From: Duganella sacchari
GTDB taxonomy: Bacteria > Pseudomonadota > Gammaproteobacteria > Burkholderiales > Burkholderiaceae_D
Direction of reading: 5' to 3'
Length of the DNA: 64,000 nucleotides
NCBI RefSeq assembly: GCF_900143065.1
Contig: NZ_FRCX01000005.1
Location: 1 to 64,000 of the forward strand
Shown: positions 42,985 through 53,681 of the stretch, one piece after another
Layout of the letters: each line of letters begins with the position of its first letter
Position numbering within the stretch: the stretch's first letter is position 1
Notes under the pieces: model-generated
Databases searched by the model: none
What the model was told of the DNA's origin: nothing
What the model saw: the letters and a program-made list of their open reading frames with translations, nothing else
Made by a program: the position numbers and the translations under genes

Positions 42985-43190
42985 GGTGTCTCCAGTGTAG
43001 TAATCATTTGCCATCAACATAAAGCTGATCGCTTACTGTGCCCTTACAGCTGCCCAGTCCCCGGCGGAGGATGGTCAGCCCGACAATTTTACCAATAATT
43101 CAACGCAGCGGGCCGATGCGGTCGCCCGGCGGCACGTGTAAAATGTCGGCAGTCTTCATAGTCTGCCTCATTTCAAGGAGTTTTGCCGTA

Positions 43191-43781
43191 ATGACCGAGC
43201 CACAAAAGAAGCTGCGTCCGCTGCCTGCTTTTATCTTCATGACCCGCTGGCTGCAACTGCCGCTGTACCTCGGCCTGATCCTGGCGCAGTGCGTCTACGT
43301 CTTCCATTTCTGGGTGGAGCTGAAGGACCTGATCGGCGCCGCGCTCGGCAACGACGCTGCGCTCCAGCACATTTTCCAAGCGATAGCCGTACCAGGCGCA
43401 CCGGTGCCGGACAAGCTCAACGAAACCACCATCATGCTGGTCGTACTCGGCCTGATCGACGTCGTTATGATCTCCAACCTGCTGGTCATGGTGATTATCG
43501 GCGGCTACGAGACCTTCATCTCCCGCATGAATCTCGATTCACACCCCGATCAGCCGGAGTGGTTGTCGCACGTGAACGCCTCCGTGCTGAAGACCAAATT
43601 GGCGATGGCGATTATCGGCATTTCGTCCATCCATTTGTTGAAGACTTTTATTAACGCCGGCTCCTATAAGCCGGAAGTGATCATCGCGCAAACGGTGATC
43701 CACGTCGTATTCCTGTTGTCGGCCCTGGCCATCTCTTACACTGACCGCATCACCACGATGACGCACAACGAATCCCACTAA
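43191..43781 (+). CDS. YqhA/UPF0114-family membrane protein
   Basis: A 196-residue protein with three or four hydrophobic segments. The pattern DVVMISNLLVMVIIGGYETFISRM and ISSIHLLKTFI is that of the TIGR00645/UPF0114 family (E. coli YqhA). The start at 43191 has AAGGAG upstream. No function is known. It is followed 15 bases later by class I fumarase, so the two may be co-transcribed. Confidence 0.88.
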   Translation: MTEPQKKLRPLPAFIFMTRWLQLPLYLGLILAQCVYVFHFWVELKDLIGAALGNDAALQHIFQAIAVPGAPVPDKLNETTIMLVVLGLIDVVMISNLLVMVIIGGYETFISRMNLDSHPDQPEWLSHVNASVLKTKLAMAIIGISSIHLLKTFINAGSYKPEVIIAQTVIHVVFLLSALAISYTDRITTMTHNESH

Positions 43782-43796
43782 CCCCGCGAGAACATC

Positions 43797-45325
43797 ATGA
43801 CCATCATAAAGCAAGAAGACCTGATCGAATCCGTTGCCGCCGCGCTTCAGTACATCAGCTACTACCACCCGGCTGACTACATCGAACACCTGGCCCGCGC
43901 CTACGAGCACGAGCAAAGCCCGGCCGCAAAAGACGCCATCGCGCAGATCCTGACCAACTCGCGCATGTGCGCCGAGGGCAAGCGTCCGATCTGCCAGGAC
44001 ACCGGCATCGTCAACGTCTTCCTGAAGATCGGCATGGGTGTGCGCTTTGAAGGCTTCACCGGCACCGTCACCGACGCCGTCAACGAAGGCGTGCGCCGCG
44101 CCTACAACTACGACGACAACAAGCTGCGCGCGTCGATCGTCGCCGACCCGCACTTCGACCGCAAGAACACCAAGGACAACACGCCAGCCGTGGTTCACAT
44201 GGAACTGGTCGAAGGCAATACCGTTGACGTCAAGGTCGCAGCCAAAGGCGGTGGCTCGGAAAACAAATCCAAGATGATCATGATGAATCCATCCGATTCG
44301 CTGATCGACTGGGTGCTGAAAACCGTACCAACCATGGGCGCCGGCTGGTGCCCGCCAGGCATGCTGGGCATCGGCATCGGCGGCACCGCCGAGAAAGCCA
44401 TGCTGATGGCAAAAGAAGTGCTGATGGAAGACATCGACATGTTCGAGCTGAAGCAGCGCGGCCCGCAGAACAAGCTGGAAGAACTGCGTATCGAACTGTG
44501 CGACAAGATCAACGCACTGGGCATCGGCGCCCAAGGCCTGGGCGGCCTGACCACCGTGCTGGACGTAAAAATCATGATGCACCCGACCCACGCGGCCTCC
44601 AAGCCAGTGGCCATGATCCCGAACTGCGCCGCCACCCGTCACGGCCACTTCGTGCTGGATGGTTCCGGTCCGGCCTACATGACTCCGCCACCGCTGTCGA
44701 CCTGGCCTGACGTGTCGTGGGCGCCGGACACCGAGAAGTCCAAGCGCGTCAACCTCGACACGCTGACCAAGGAAGAAGTCGCTTCGTGGACGCCTGGCCA
44801 GACCCTGCTGTTGAACGGCAAAATGCTGACCGGCCGCGACGCTGCGCACAAACGTATCCAGGACATGCTGGCTAAAGGCGAAGAACTGCCAGTCGACTTC
44901 AAGAACCGCGTGATCTACTACGTCGGTCCAGTCGATCCAGTGCGTGACGAAGTGGTCGGCCCAGCCGGCCCAACCACCGCCACCCGCATGGACAAGTTCA
45001 CCGACATGATGCTGGAACAAACCGGCCTGATCGCGATGATCGGTAAAGCCGAGCGCGGCCCTGCTGCAATCGAGTCGATCAAGAAGCACAAGTCGGCTTA
45101 CCTGATGGCAGTAGGCGGTTCCGCCTACCTGGTGTCGAAAGCCATCAAGCAATCGAAAGTACTGGGCTTTGCCGACATGGGCATGGAAGCGATCTACGAG
45201 TTTGAGGTGGTCGACATGCCAGTCACCGTGGCCGTAGATTCGCAAGGCAGCTCGGTGCACAACACCGGCCCTGCAGAATGGAAGGCCCGCATCGAGCAAC
45301 TCAACGTCCCTGTTGTGACTGCCTG

Positions 45326-45326
<1 letters not shown>
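43797..45326 (+). CDS. fumA: Fumarate hydratase, class I
   Basis: A 509-residue iron-sulfur fumarase, close to the length of FumA/FumB. It converts fumarate to malate in the TCA cycle. The Cys ligands for the 4Fe-4S cluster are probably in RPICQDTG (near residue 65), in GIGGTAEK-proximal AGWCPPGMLG, and in MIPNCAATRHGHF. GPAGPTTATRMDKFT lies in the C-terminal domain. This oxygen-sensitive class is homodimeric. The stop overlaps the start of murI (TGATG). Confidence 0.93.
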
Positions 45327-46156
<830 letters not shown>

Positions 46157-46175
46157 GCATCATCAAAATATAAAT

Positions 46176-46204
46176 TTGCAGGAATTAAAAACGGCTTGTA
46201 TAAT
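46176..46204 (+). promoter_or_regulatory. Sigma-70 promoter of tRNA-His
   Basis: TTGCAG (46176-46181) and TATAAT (46199-46204) are separated by 17 bases, giving near-consensus spacing. Transcription would start about 40 bases before the tRNA. It begins 19 bases after the murI stop. Confidence 0.8.
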
Positions 46205-46250
46205 TCTGGCTCGTTGTTCAGCACTAGTTGGCAGCGAGTAGTAAATCAGC

Positions 46251-46327
46251 GGTGGCTGTAGCTCAGTTGGTAGAGTCCAGGATTGTGATTCCTGTTGTCG
46301 TGGGTTCGAGCCCCATCAGTCACCCCA
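46251..46327 (+). tRNA. tRNA-His (GTG)
   Basis: The sequence starts with the extra 5' G typical of tRNA-His (GGTGGCTG...) and ends with encoded CCA at 46325-46327. The anticodon loop is GATTGTGATT with GTG. The acceptor GTGGCTG pairs with CAGTCAC (one G-U), and the extra G faces C73. D-arm GCTCAGTTGGTAGAGT and T-arm GGGTTCGAGCCCC are standard. Confidence 0.95.
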
Positions 46328-46339
46328 AAGAATTAAGTG

Positions 46340-46367
46340 AAAAGCCCAGTCTCTGACTGGGCTTTTT
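46340..46367 (+). terminator. Intrinsic terminator of tRNA-His
   Basis: AAAAGCCCAGTC (46340-46351) and GACTGGGCTTTT (46355-46366) form a perfect 12-base stem with a three-base loop and a T-rich tail. It lies 12 bases beyond the tRNA CCA. Confidence 0.85.
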
Positions 46368-46398
46368 GCGTTTCGGACTGCGACATTGCCGATGCCAT

Positions 46399-46809
46399 CT
46401 AGCCAGTTTGACGCGTCGCGCGCTGGGCTTTGATCTGGACTGCGATCTTGTCCAGCGTGTCCATCACGGTACCGGGATTGAAGGGTTTGACGATATAGCC
46501 CTTGGCGCCGCTGCGCAGCGCCTGCTCCACGGTGCTGCGGTCGGTACTGGCGGTCACCATGAGTACCGCCGCCCTGGGCTGCTTGTCCCTTATCCATTCC
46601 AGCAATTCCAGGCCATCGCCATCCGGCATCACCACATCCAGGCAAATGATGTCGGCGCGAAGCGAGCGCAAACGCAACCGGGCGGCCTCGGCCGTGCCGG
46701 CGTCGCCCACCACGTCGTATTTGTCGCCCTGAATGATGACGCGCAACAGACTGCGGGTCATATCATTGTCGTCGATAATGAAAACGCTCAGACCTTGGTG
46801 CAATGGCAT
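46399..46809 (-). CDS. Single-domain response regulator (CheY-like)
   Basis: A 136-residue receiver-only protein. The acidic pocket (Asp13, Asp14), the phosphorylated Asp58 in DIICLDVVMPDG, the Thr in VTAS and the Lys in IVKPF are in their expected places. It has no output domain, so it acts by binding partners when phosphorylated. No histidine kinase or chemotaxis gene is next to it. It converges on the tRNA-His terminator. Confidence 0.9.
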   Translation of the reverse strand: MPLHQGLSVFIIDDNDMTRSLLRVIIQGDKYDVVGDAGTAEAARLRLRSLRADIICLDVVMPDGDGLELLEWIRDKQPRAAVLMVTASTDRSTVEQALRSGAKGYIVKPFNPGTVMDTLDKIAVQIKAQRATRQTG

Positions 46810-46995
46810 GCCATCCTCCTCTGGCTATCATGCCAATAACTATAACCCAATGCCCTGGCGCACGCGTAACGTTACAACATTTTTGGCACAGCCTATTGCC
46901 ATTCAGCACTAGTTTAGCGCTACAATGGTTAATCGTTTGCATGCCCATGCAAAGCCGCACACCACGTCTGCTGATCCCCTGAATTTGTTTAAGTT

Positions 46996-47445
46996 ATGTC
47001 ACAAGATAAACCTGTTATTGAAGTCAGCACTTATGGCAAAGACACGCCCGTAGGTCGTCCTGACACCGACGGCCGCGCCGCCGTCTTCGTCCCCACCGCC
47101 GCATTTGATGCTGGCAGCAACGCTGCCATCCGCCTGGGCGCCGGTATCGTCGGCTTTGGCAATCCGGATGGCACGCTGACCGTCTACTTCGAAAGCAACC
47201 GCTTCGATGAAACCAGCCTGCATAAATGGGAAAACAAGGCCCGCAAAGCCTATGATCGCATGGTGATGAGCGCGCCAACGGTGTCCAAGGCCAAGCTCAA
47301 CGCCAGTGCCCTGGAGCAAATCGGCACCATCGATGGCATGGGCATTCATCTCAAGCAGCCCGAACGCCTGACGCAGTGGCTGGAACAGGCCAACGCGCTG
47401 GATACCGCGCCGGTCGGTCCGATCACGCTTTGGAAAACCAAATAA
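46996..47445 (+). CDS. Hypothetical protein, 149 aa
   Basis: A 149-residue cytoplasmic protein with no recognised domain. Its centre is beta-rich and glycine-containing (AGIVGFGNPDGTLTVYFES) and the C-terminal half is helical. No Cys is present. The start at 46996 lacks a strong ribosome site but is the first ATG of the frame. I cannot assign a function. Confidence 0.6.
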   Translation: MSQDKPVIEVSTYGKDTPVGRPDTDGRAAVFVPTAAFDAGSNAAIRLGAGIVGFGNPDGTLTVYFESNRFDETSLHKWENKARKAYDRMVMSAPTVSKAKLNASALEQIGTIDGMGIHLKQPERLTQWLEQANALDTAPVGPITLWKTK

Positions 47446-47575
47446 GATTTCCAACAAGATATACGACAAGCAGTTGTCCTACACGGCGTCGGACGTTTTG
47501 CTGATGCCGTTCTGACACTCCCTGAATTATTCTGAACGCATGGATCGTTCAACTAAATACATCAGGGAGTTGGTC

Positions 47576-47701
47576 ATGGCACGCTATCTACCCCTCGCCT
47601 TCGGGGCACTGCTTCTCAGTCTGGCTGGCGCTTCCACTTACGTGCTGTGCTCGGAGAACCTGCTGCTGGACCAGCAGGCATCCGTGTATCAACTCAAGTA
47701 A
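47576..47701 (+). CDS. Small exported or membrane peptide (41 aa)
   Basis: A 41-codon frame with GGGAG six bases before the ATG at 47576. Residues 5-24 form a hydrophobic segment (LPLAFGALLLSLAGAS) like a signal peptide or single membrane anchor, followed by a short polar tail with one Cys. The in-frame ATG at 47540 has no ribosome site. It ends four bases from the convergent tssA. The good ribosome site and hydrophobic profile favour a real small protein; its role is unknown. Confidence 0.5.
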   Translation: MARYLPLAFGALLLSLAGASTYVLCSENLLLDQQASVYQLK

Positions 47702-47705
47702 GCGC

Positions 47706-48896
47706 CTACTCACGCAAGCCCAGCATATTCACGAGGCGATTCAGGTCGCCCTCTTCGCGGATGATTTCCGCCATCAGTTCAGGCAGCGGCATGCGGCCCC
47801 AGTTGACGGCGCGACGCAGCAGATACGGCGTCGGGCTATGCGGTTCCACCAGGCTTAAATAATCCGCGATCGCTTCCAGCGTCGCATACGCTTCGTCGCG
47901 GTTCTTCCAGCCGGACAGCAAGGCCGCCGCCGGCGCCACCTTCGCGCTCAGACCAGCGTCCATGGATTGCGGCTCATCGGGCATGATCTCTTCCTCTTTG
48001 TGCTCGGGCGCGAGCTGCTGCAGCACACGCTCCATTGCCACCAGCGCCCCCTTCAGTTTCGACAGATTGGGCGACTCCGCCCCCAGCTGCAGGTCGACGA
48101 AGGCCAGCATGGTCTCCAGGCAGTTCAGGCAGCGCTGTACCACCTGCAGGCGCTGCGCCATCTCACGCCCCAGGCGCTGATGTGCGTATGAAATCACCTC
48201 GGTGCGCGACATCGGCGGCTCGCCCTTATCCTCATGCTCGCCATGGGCCGACAACTCGCGCGCCGTCATGCGGTCCCAGTCCACCAGCGTCAGCACCGGT
48301 GGCTTGCGGGTGTGGATCCTCAACAGCGGCACATGCAGCCGTATCATCATGGCGAACGATGCGTTCATCCACTCCAGCGGTGCAATGCGGGCATCGGCGT
48401 CGCCATCGCTGACCATCGGATGCAGCGGCTCCCAGTAGCGGCGCAGCAGACCATCGATCAGGCTCAGGCCGCGGTACAGGCCATCGACGCCAAACTGGCG
48501 GGTCCACGCCTCCGCCAGCCAGGCGGCGATCTGCAAATCCTTGGAGCGATGCTCCAGCACTGTCTTGCAGCGCGTTTCAATCAGCGCCCAGTCGGCCTTT
48601 TTCAGCGGACGCTCCCACTGCCCCATCGGCAGACTGGGATCGTCTTCCTCGCGCGCCAGCCGGATCTCGGTAAACACCGGATCGTAACGCAGCGCGATGC
48701 CGCAGGGCTGGCCCTCGGTAATCGGCTGCTGCAACAGCTCCAGCTCACGCAGATGTTCGACGTTCATCAGAGACTGCGGTATCGGTAGGCTAGGTCCATT
48801 CATGGGGGCTGTCGGATTTTCCAAACTCTTATCTTCAGTAATGAGCGAACGCGCCTTGTCGACCAGATTGCGCAGATTGGTTTTGATCGTCGCCAT
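47706..48896 (-). CDS. tssA: Type VI secretion protein TssA
   Basis: A 396-residue TssA/ImpA protein, the baseplate and sheath-capping subunit. The ImpA N-terminal domain (about residues 55-220) includes LYRGLSLIDGLLRRYWEPLHP, the family's most recognisable segment. A C-terminal helical region (about 300-396, LSGWKNRDEAYATLEAIADYL ... ANWGRMPL) is typical of the shorter TssA class. It is the last gene of the T6SS operon. Its start is three bases after the formyltransferase stop. Confidence 0.9.
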   Translation of the reverse strand: MATIKTNLRNLVDKARSLITEDKSLENPTAPMNGPSLPIPQSLMNVEHLRELELLQQPITEGQPCGIALRYDPVFTEIRLAREEDDPSLPMGQWERPLKKADWALIETRCKTVLEHRSKDLQIAAWLAEAWTRQFGVDGLYRGLSLIDGLLRRYWEPLHPMVSDGDADARIAPLEWMNASFAMMIRLHVPLLRIHTRKPPVLTLVDWDRMTARELSAHGEHEDKGEPPMSRTEVISYAHQRLGREMAQRLQVVQRCLNCLETMLAFVDLQLGAESPNLSKLKGALVAMERVLQQLAPEHKEEEIMPDEPQSMDAGLSAKVAPAAALLSGWKNRDEAYATLEAIADYLSLVEPHSPTPYLLRRAVNWGRMPLPELMAEIIREEGDLNRLVNMLGLRE

Positions 48897-48899
48897 GGC

Positions 48900-49535
48900 C
48901 TACGGTAGCATCTTGCCGAGTTCACGTGCAAAAAACTTGGCCGCCAGCGGCGACGTCAATTTGTGCAGGTCCACCACCGATGCGCCGGGCGGAATATAAA
49001 CCTTGTCCGACAGCGCCACCAGCCGGCCGGTATCAAAACCGTCGTCCACTTCATGCAGGGCGATCACCACATGGTCGGCGCCATTGTCCATCAACGCCTG
49101 GAATGGATTCGGTCCCGCATAGCGCGACGGCCAGCCATCGTCGATGCACGGATGCAGATTGAAGAAGCCCATACGCGGCAAGGCAAACAGCCGCGCGTCG
49201 ATGCGCTGCCCGAACGTGGCGGCAATGCAGATATCCGGCCGCCATTGCTGTTCGTATAGCTGATAGAACGCCTCGGACTTGACCCGGCCCTTGTACACAC
49301 TGAGCCCACGCGATTGCGCCAGCCGCTCCACCATCAGCGCTTCGCTGGCCGTGTGCGGATACGACCACACGCGGCGTCCACGGCTGATAAAGTCGGCGCT
49401 GACGTCGTCGGTGGCGACGCCCACCACCTGCACGCGTTGCGACAACGGTCCGCTCAACAACTCCCCCAGCACCTGGAAGCCCCGGTGGAAGCTGCCGAAA
49501 ACGGCAATGCGCGTCAATGCGGATACAGGCGCCAT
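48900..49535 (-). CDS. Formyltransferase-family protein within the T6SS operon
   Basis: A 211-residue protein of the formyltransferase fold (methionyl-tRNA or sugar formyltransferase type), only the N-terminal catalytic domain and without the C-terminal OB domain of Fmt. The family elements GFFNLHPCIDDGWPSRYAG and ALHEVDDGFDTG correspond to the Asn/His-containing loop and the catalytic Asp. Start chosen at 49535, five bases after the tssM stop. Such genes occur next to some T6SS loci, where a cofactor- or effector-modifying role has been assumed; that is inference. It could equally be a metabolic gene trapped in the operon. Confidence 0.7.
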   Translation of the reverse strand: MAPVSALTRIAVFGSFHRGFQVLGELLSGPLSQRVQVVGVATDDVSADFISRGRRVWSYPHTASEALMVERLAQSRGLSVYKGRVKSEAFYQLYEQQWRPDICIAATFGQRIDARLFALPRMGFFNLHPCIDDGWPSRYAGPNPFQALMDNGADHVVIALHEVDDGFDTGRLVALSDKVYIPPGASVVDLHKLTSPLAAKFFARELGKMLP

Positions 49536-49540
49536 CACCG

Positions 49541-52500
49541 TCACCAGGCAGGTGCTTTGACCGGGAACGCCGGCGGCCACACCAGCGGCGCGCGCTTGCC
49601 GGCGGCGCTGACCGTCAGGCGCACGTAGACGCGCGCACGCGCATCGCGCGCCGCGATCTTGCCGTCGCCGACCACCGTCAGCGGGAACTCAAACTTCAGC
49701 AACTGCGAGCGCGAGCCGGAAGCCGGTGCGCCCTCCGATTCACGATACGCCGCCACAAAGCTGAACAGCGCCCACGGGTCATCAAAGCTGTAGCTGACGG
49801 TCCGCTCCTCCACCGACATGCCCGCATGACCGCCCTCGGATTTCGGCACCACGGGACCGTCCTGCGCAAATCGCAGCGTCAGCATCACCGGCAAACCCGG
49901 CTCCCAGCGCAGCGCTTTGGCGGCGTCGCGCTGATGTAAGGTATGGCTGCCCACGGTCAGCGCCCAGTCGATGATCTTGTTGCCCTCACTTTCCGTCGCC
50001 GTATTGGCGCGGAATTCCGCCAGCACGTCAAAGCCGACCGGCTGCCCTTCTTCGCTGGGATACAGCGGCGCCAGGAAATCACGCACTTTCTGCATCTGAT
50101 CGTCCATCTTGCGCACCGTGCTGGCTGCGGAAGGCCGGCTGGGATCGCGGTCCGACGCCATCGCCAGCGTATGCACGCGGTCGAACAGCTTGAGCACCGC
50201 GCCCACCTCCTCGACGTCGGCGGGAACCTTATCGGCTGTTTTCACGCCATCCGGCGACAGCGCGCGGAACGGCGCGCGGTTGGCCAGTTCGCTGTTGAAG
50301 GCATCGGCAAAGCGCGTCCACGCATCCTGGTAGCCGGTCTGCATCAGCTCACGGCAACGCGAATACAAACCGCCCTGCAAACCCTGCATGCGCTCGGAGA
50401 AGATATCGCTGGCCCGGCGCTGCGCTGCGCGTGCCGACAGCTTGTCCAGGCAGTTGTTGATATCGATATCGGCCGCACCGACCAGCACAAAGTTCTCCAG
50501 TGCGGTCAGGCTGCTGGTCGGGCTTTTGAGCTTGTAGCGGTTCAGGTCCGACACGGTCGCCTGCCACTTGCCGACCAGGGGATTGCCGGCCGCCGAGCCG
50601 CCCAGTTGCAGTAGCAGCGCTTCCGCATCTTTGCCGGTGGCTTCGATAAAGGCCTGCTGCTGCGCCACATAGCCCGCCAGAGCGCCAGCATCGCCGGCGC
50701 CAAAAGCATCCAGCAGCGGCGCCTTCTCGCCATTCCACGAACGGAAGGAGCGGTCGCGCGGCACGAACACTTCCGCGCGCGTCAGCGTTTCATCCAGCAT
50801 CTGCAAACGCGACAGGGCATCGCGGCTCATCACGGCAGACAGATTATCCGCCACCGCCAGTGCGCCGATCTCCTGCAGCCAGGAACGGATGCGCAGCACG
50901 CGGGCGCGATCGGCTTCCGTCACCGGCGCCTGGACCTCGCGCGCCGACACCATATACGCCTGCGACAGCTGGTCGCGCGCCGTTTCGCCGAGCGCAGCAT
51001 CCGCCAGGCGTGCCGCCGGCGCCTGCAGATTGGCGGGGAACTTCGGCAGGAAGTCGGTCTGCACACGCTTGCGCGCGTCGGCCAGCGCCTGCACCTGATC
51101 CAGCCGCGCGCCATCCCAGGCAACGGTGGAGCCGGGCGGCACCTCGGGCAAACGGCTCAGGTGATTGAATTTCATGAAAGGCTGCGTCAACAAACTTTGC
51201 AGCGCATCCGACAGCGCCTTGCGGTCCGCCGCAAAGGCCCAGGAGGAATTCGCCTCCGAGTATTCCAGGCCGGAGCTCAGCCCCTGCGAATGGCTGTCGG
51301 CCGACAGCGTCGCATCCCACGCGGAGATAAACTGCGTGAAGCCTTCATCCATCTGCTTGCGCGCATCGTCAACGATCGGTGTCCCCAGCAGTGAAATGCT
51401 TTGCGTCTTCTGCATCAGGTTATCCCAGGCTGGCCCGAGGTCCAGCGTAGCGCGGTGCATCCAGCCGCCCTTGCCGGCCACCAGGTACAGCTCCTGCGCG
51501 CGCAGCGCAGTGCGCAGCGCCTGCCAGATAGCGACCGTGGTACTGGCATCCGCGCGCGGATCGGCTTCATACAGCGCGTTGGAACTCTCCGAGATGGTCT
51601 GCTCCGCTTTCAGCAAGCCATTGTTGACATACAGGCGCTTTGCCGTGGCGCGCACCGCCAGCTTGTACGAGCAGCTGGCGGCTTCCTGCAACGGCTCTAT
51701 CGTCAGCGATTGCACCTCCTTGGCCACCTGGCGGAACAGCTGCGCCGTGCGGTCTGGATTGCCGTTCAATTCAGCGCCCAGCAGGGTTCGCACCACCAGC
51801 GCCAGATCCTCGCCTGAGGCAGGGCCGGAATTCGGTGATTTCAGGCGCATCATCGCTTGCAGCACCTGGTCCATCTGCTCGATGCGGGATGTGTATTGCA
51901 GCAGTGCCGAGAACTCCGGCAGGTTCTCAATATTTAAAGCGTTGTTGGCGCCAGCAGTCATCTCGTTCCAGCGTGACGGCAATGTACAGCGGCCGCCGAT
52001 AATCAGGCTGCCCGATACCGGGTCGATCGGCACCCCGGTCAACTCGCTCATGCGCGCATAGGCCGAGCGGCGTAGCGGATCGAAAGCGTTATCGGCAAAG
52101 CCCTTCTCCATGCGCCGCTGCACCCGCTGATGCAGGTCATCGAACCAAGGCCATGATCCAGGCATGGCCAAATAGCGCAAGCGTGCATTACCCATCAATT
52201 CGATGTACTGTAATGCCTCCATCGCCCGCTGGCGGCTTTGCGCAGGGTCGATCACACTCTGGCTACTGGCTTGCAGGCTGGCGCGTGAATCGCGGTCCAG
52301 CTTTTCCAGGTAGATCCGGACGTCGCCACTCAAGCGATGCAGGTCGAAGGTGGCATAGGTCAGGCCCAGTACCCAGATCACTGGAATGCCAATCGCAGTC
52401 CAGCGCGCGAGGCGATTCATGGCCGGACGAGGCATGCGATGCACCGACGACGCGCGCACCAGCCCTACTTCGGCAAAGATCTTGCGTTCAAAGATATCGC

Positions 52501-53659
52501 GCAGGAAGGCCGGCACGGCGCTGCCCTGCCCCGGCAGCCATGCAGGCGGTGGCGCTTCGCCATCCGCCACTGGCTCGACCGGTGCCGGTGCATCAACCGC
52601 CGGAGTGCCCAGCGTCAGATCGGCAGGCGCGTGGCCATCGCCAAGCAGCGCCGCCTCGTCGCTGCAATCGCCTGTCAGATAAACGCCGCGCAGCAGGAAG
52701 GGTTCGTGATACGCGCTCGGGCGCATCAGTTCTTCGGCAAAGATTTTCAGCCCGTTGCGCAGGCGCTCGATCTGATTCGGCAGCAGGAAGTATTCGCTGC
52801 TGTCCGAACCCGCAGGCTCCAGCGCACACAGTTCGGCGCAGCTGTCGGACAGCGTGCGGCCGATCTCGTTCATCGCCGTGTCCATCCACTGCAGCTGGAA
52901 CGGCGCGCTCAGTTCATGCGGCGACGACCAGCCCAGCATCGAGCGGCGTAGCGGCTCCGGCAACGCTGCGGCAAAACGCGCGAAGCCCGGAATGATTTCG
53001 CAATCGGTGATCGCAATGTAAATCGGGAAGCGCAATGCCAGACGGTTCTGCGCCAGCCACAAACGGCGATGGATGGCTTTGGCGCGTGCCGCCAGGTCCA
53101 GCTGCCCGGCGCCGTCCGCGTTGAGGAACAGGGCCGCCGGTATCGCCAGCACGATCGAGTCGAAAGGACGGTCCGGCCGGTAGTTGCGGCACAGGCCCAG
53201 GAAATCGTCCCAGGTGTTGTTGGCGTTGGCGGCATCAGGGTCCGGCGAGCCAAGATAGTCGGCTTGCAGCTGCACCGCAACGCCTTGGTCGAAGAAGTTC
53301 CAGCTGATGCCCTGTGCACCCGCAGTCAGCGAGCTATCCGTACTCAGCGCGCTTTGCAGACCGGACTGCAGCAGCGGCAGCTCACGCCCGGCCGTGCCCT
53401 CGTTCAGCACCAGCGTCCATGGCAGGTTATAGCGCTCCGAGCGTGCCGCGATATTATTCTCGATCAGTTCCACCGCCACGCGGAACGACTGCTTGAGCGA
53501 ATCGGCACTGATCAGGCGCGGCTGCAATGCAGCCGGCTTGTCAGCCTGCTCCGCGCCCTTCATCGCCGCCCAGATCACAATGGCGAACAACAGCATGACG
53601 AGCACCGTCAGCACCAGCAGCGTGGCGATGGCCGTGTTATCTGACAAGAAGTTCAACAC
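49541..53659 (-). CDS. tssM: Type VI secretion protein TssM (IcmF)
   Basis: A 1372-residue inner-membrane protein of the T6SS membrane complex. An N-terminal membrane segment (about residues 11-32), a second one near residues 425-450 (WTAIGIPVIWVLGLTYA) and a long periplasmic part give the usual layout. The nucleotide-binding loop is degenerate: LPWTLVLNEGTAGRELPLL replaces the GPPGxGKT-type Walker A, with no Lys-Thr (residues 86-93). It binds TssL and TssJ. Spacing to tssL is 22 bases. Confidence 0.9.
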   Translation of the reverse strand: MLNFLSDNTAIATLLVLTVLVMLLFAIVIWAAMKGAEQADKPAALQPRLISADSLKQSFRVAVELIENNIAARSERYNLPWTLVLNEGTAGRELPLLQSGLQSALSTDSSLTAGAQGISWNFFDQGVAVQLQADYLGSPDPDAANANNTWDDFLGLCRNYRPDRPFDSIVLAIPAALFLNADGAGQLDLAARAKAIHRRLWLAQNRLALRFPIYIAITDCEIIPGFARFAAALPEPLRRSMLGWSSPHELSAPFQLQWMDTAMNEIGRTLSDSCAELCALEPAGSDSSEYFLLPNQIERLRNGLKIFAEELMRPSAYHEPFLLRGVYLTGDCSDEAALLGDGHAPADLTLGTPAVDAPAPVEPVADGEAPPPAWLPGQGSAVPAFLRDIFERKIFAEVGLVRASSVHRMPRPAMNRLARWTAIGIPVIWVLGLTYATFDLHRLSGDVRIYLEKLDRDSRASLQASSQSVIDPAQSRQRAMEALQYIELMGNARLRYLAMPGSWPWFDDLHQRVQRRMEKGFADNAFDPLRRSAYARMSELTGVPIDPVSGSLIIGGRCTLPSRWNEMTAGANNALNIENLPEFSALLQYTSRIEQMDQVLQAMMRLKSPNSGPASGEDLALVVRTLLGAELNGNPDRTAQLFRQVAKEVQSLTIEPLQEAASCSYKLAVRATAKRLYVNNGLLKAEQTISESSNALYEADPRADASTTVAIWQALRTALRAQELYLVAGKGGWMHRATLDLGPAWDNLMQKTQSISLLGTPIVDDARKQMDEGFTQFISAWDATLSADSHSQGLSSGLEYSEANSSWAFAADRKALSDALQSLLTQPFMKFNHLSRLPEVPPGSTVAWDGARLDQVQALADARKRVQTDFLPKFPANLQAPAARLADAALGETARDQLSQAYMVSAREVQAPVTEADRARVLRIRSWLQEIGALAVADNLSAVMSRDALSRLQMLDETLTRAEVFVPRDRSFRSWNGEKAPLLDAFGAGDAGALAGYVAQQQAFIEATGKDAEALLLQLGGSAAGNPLVGKWQATVSDLNRYKLKSPTSSLTALENFVLVGAADIDINNCLDKLSARAAQRRASDIFSERMQGLQGGLYSRCRELMQTGYQDAWTRFADAFNSELANRAPFRALSPDGVKTADKVPADVEEVGAVLKLFDRVHTLAMASDRDPSRPSAASTVRKMDDQMQKVRDFLAPLYPSEEGQPVGFDVLAEFRANTATESEGNKIIDWALTVGSHTLHQRDAAKALRWEPGLPVMLTLRFAQDGPVVPKSEGGHAGMSVEERTVSYSFDDPWALFSFVAAYRESEGAPASGSRSQLLKFEFPLTVVGDGKIAARDARARVYVRLTVSAAGKRAPLVWPPAFPVKAPAW

Positions 53660-53681
53660 TATGCGTCTTCCCCCTGGTTGA

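Noticed and set aside
41368-43098. A 576-codon open frame antisense to acetyl-CoA synthetase
   Set aside because: Shadow of the acsA gene; no ribosome site or family resemblance.
43539-45299. A 586-codon open frame antisense to fumarase
   Set aside because: Composition is His, Val, Asp and Gly rich without domains, and it lies opposite an unmistakable class I fumarase.
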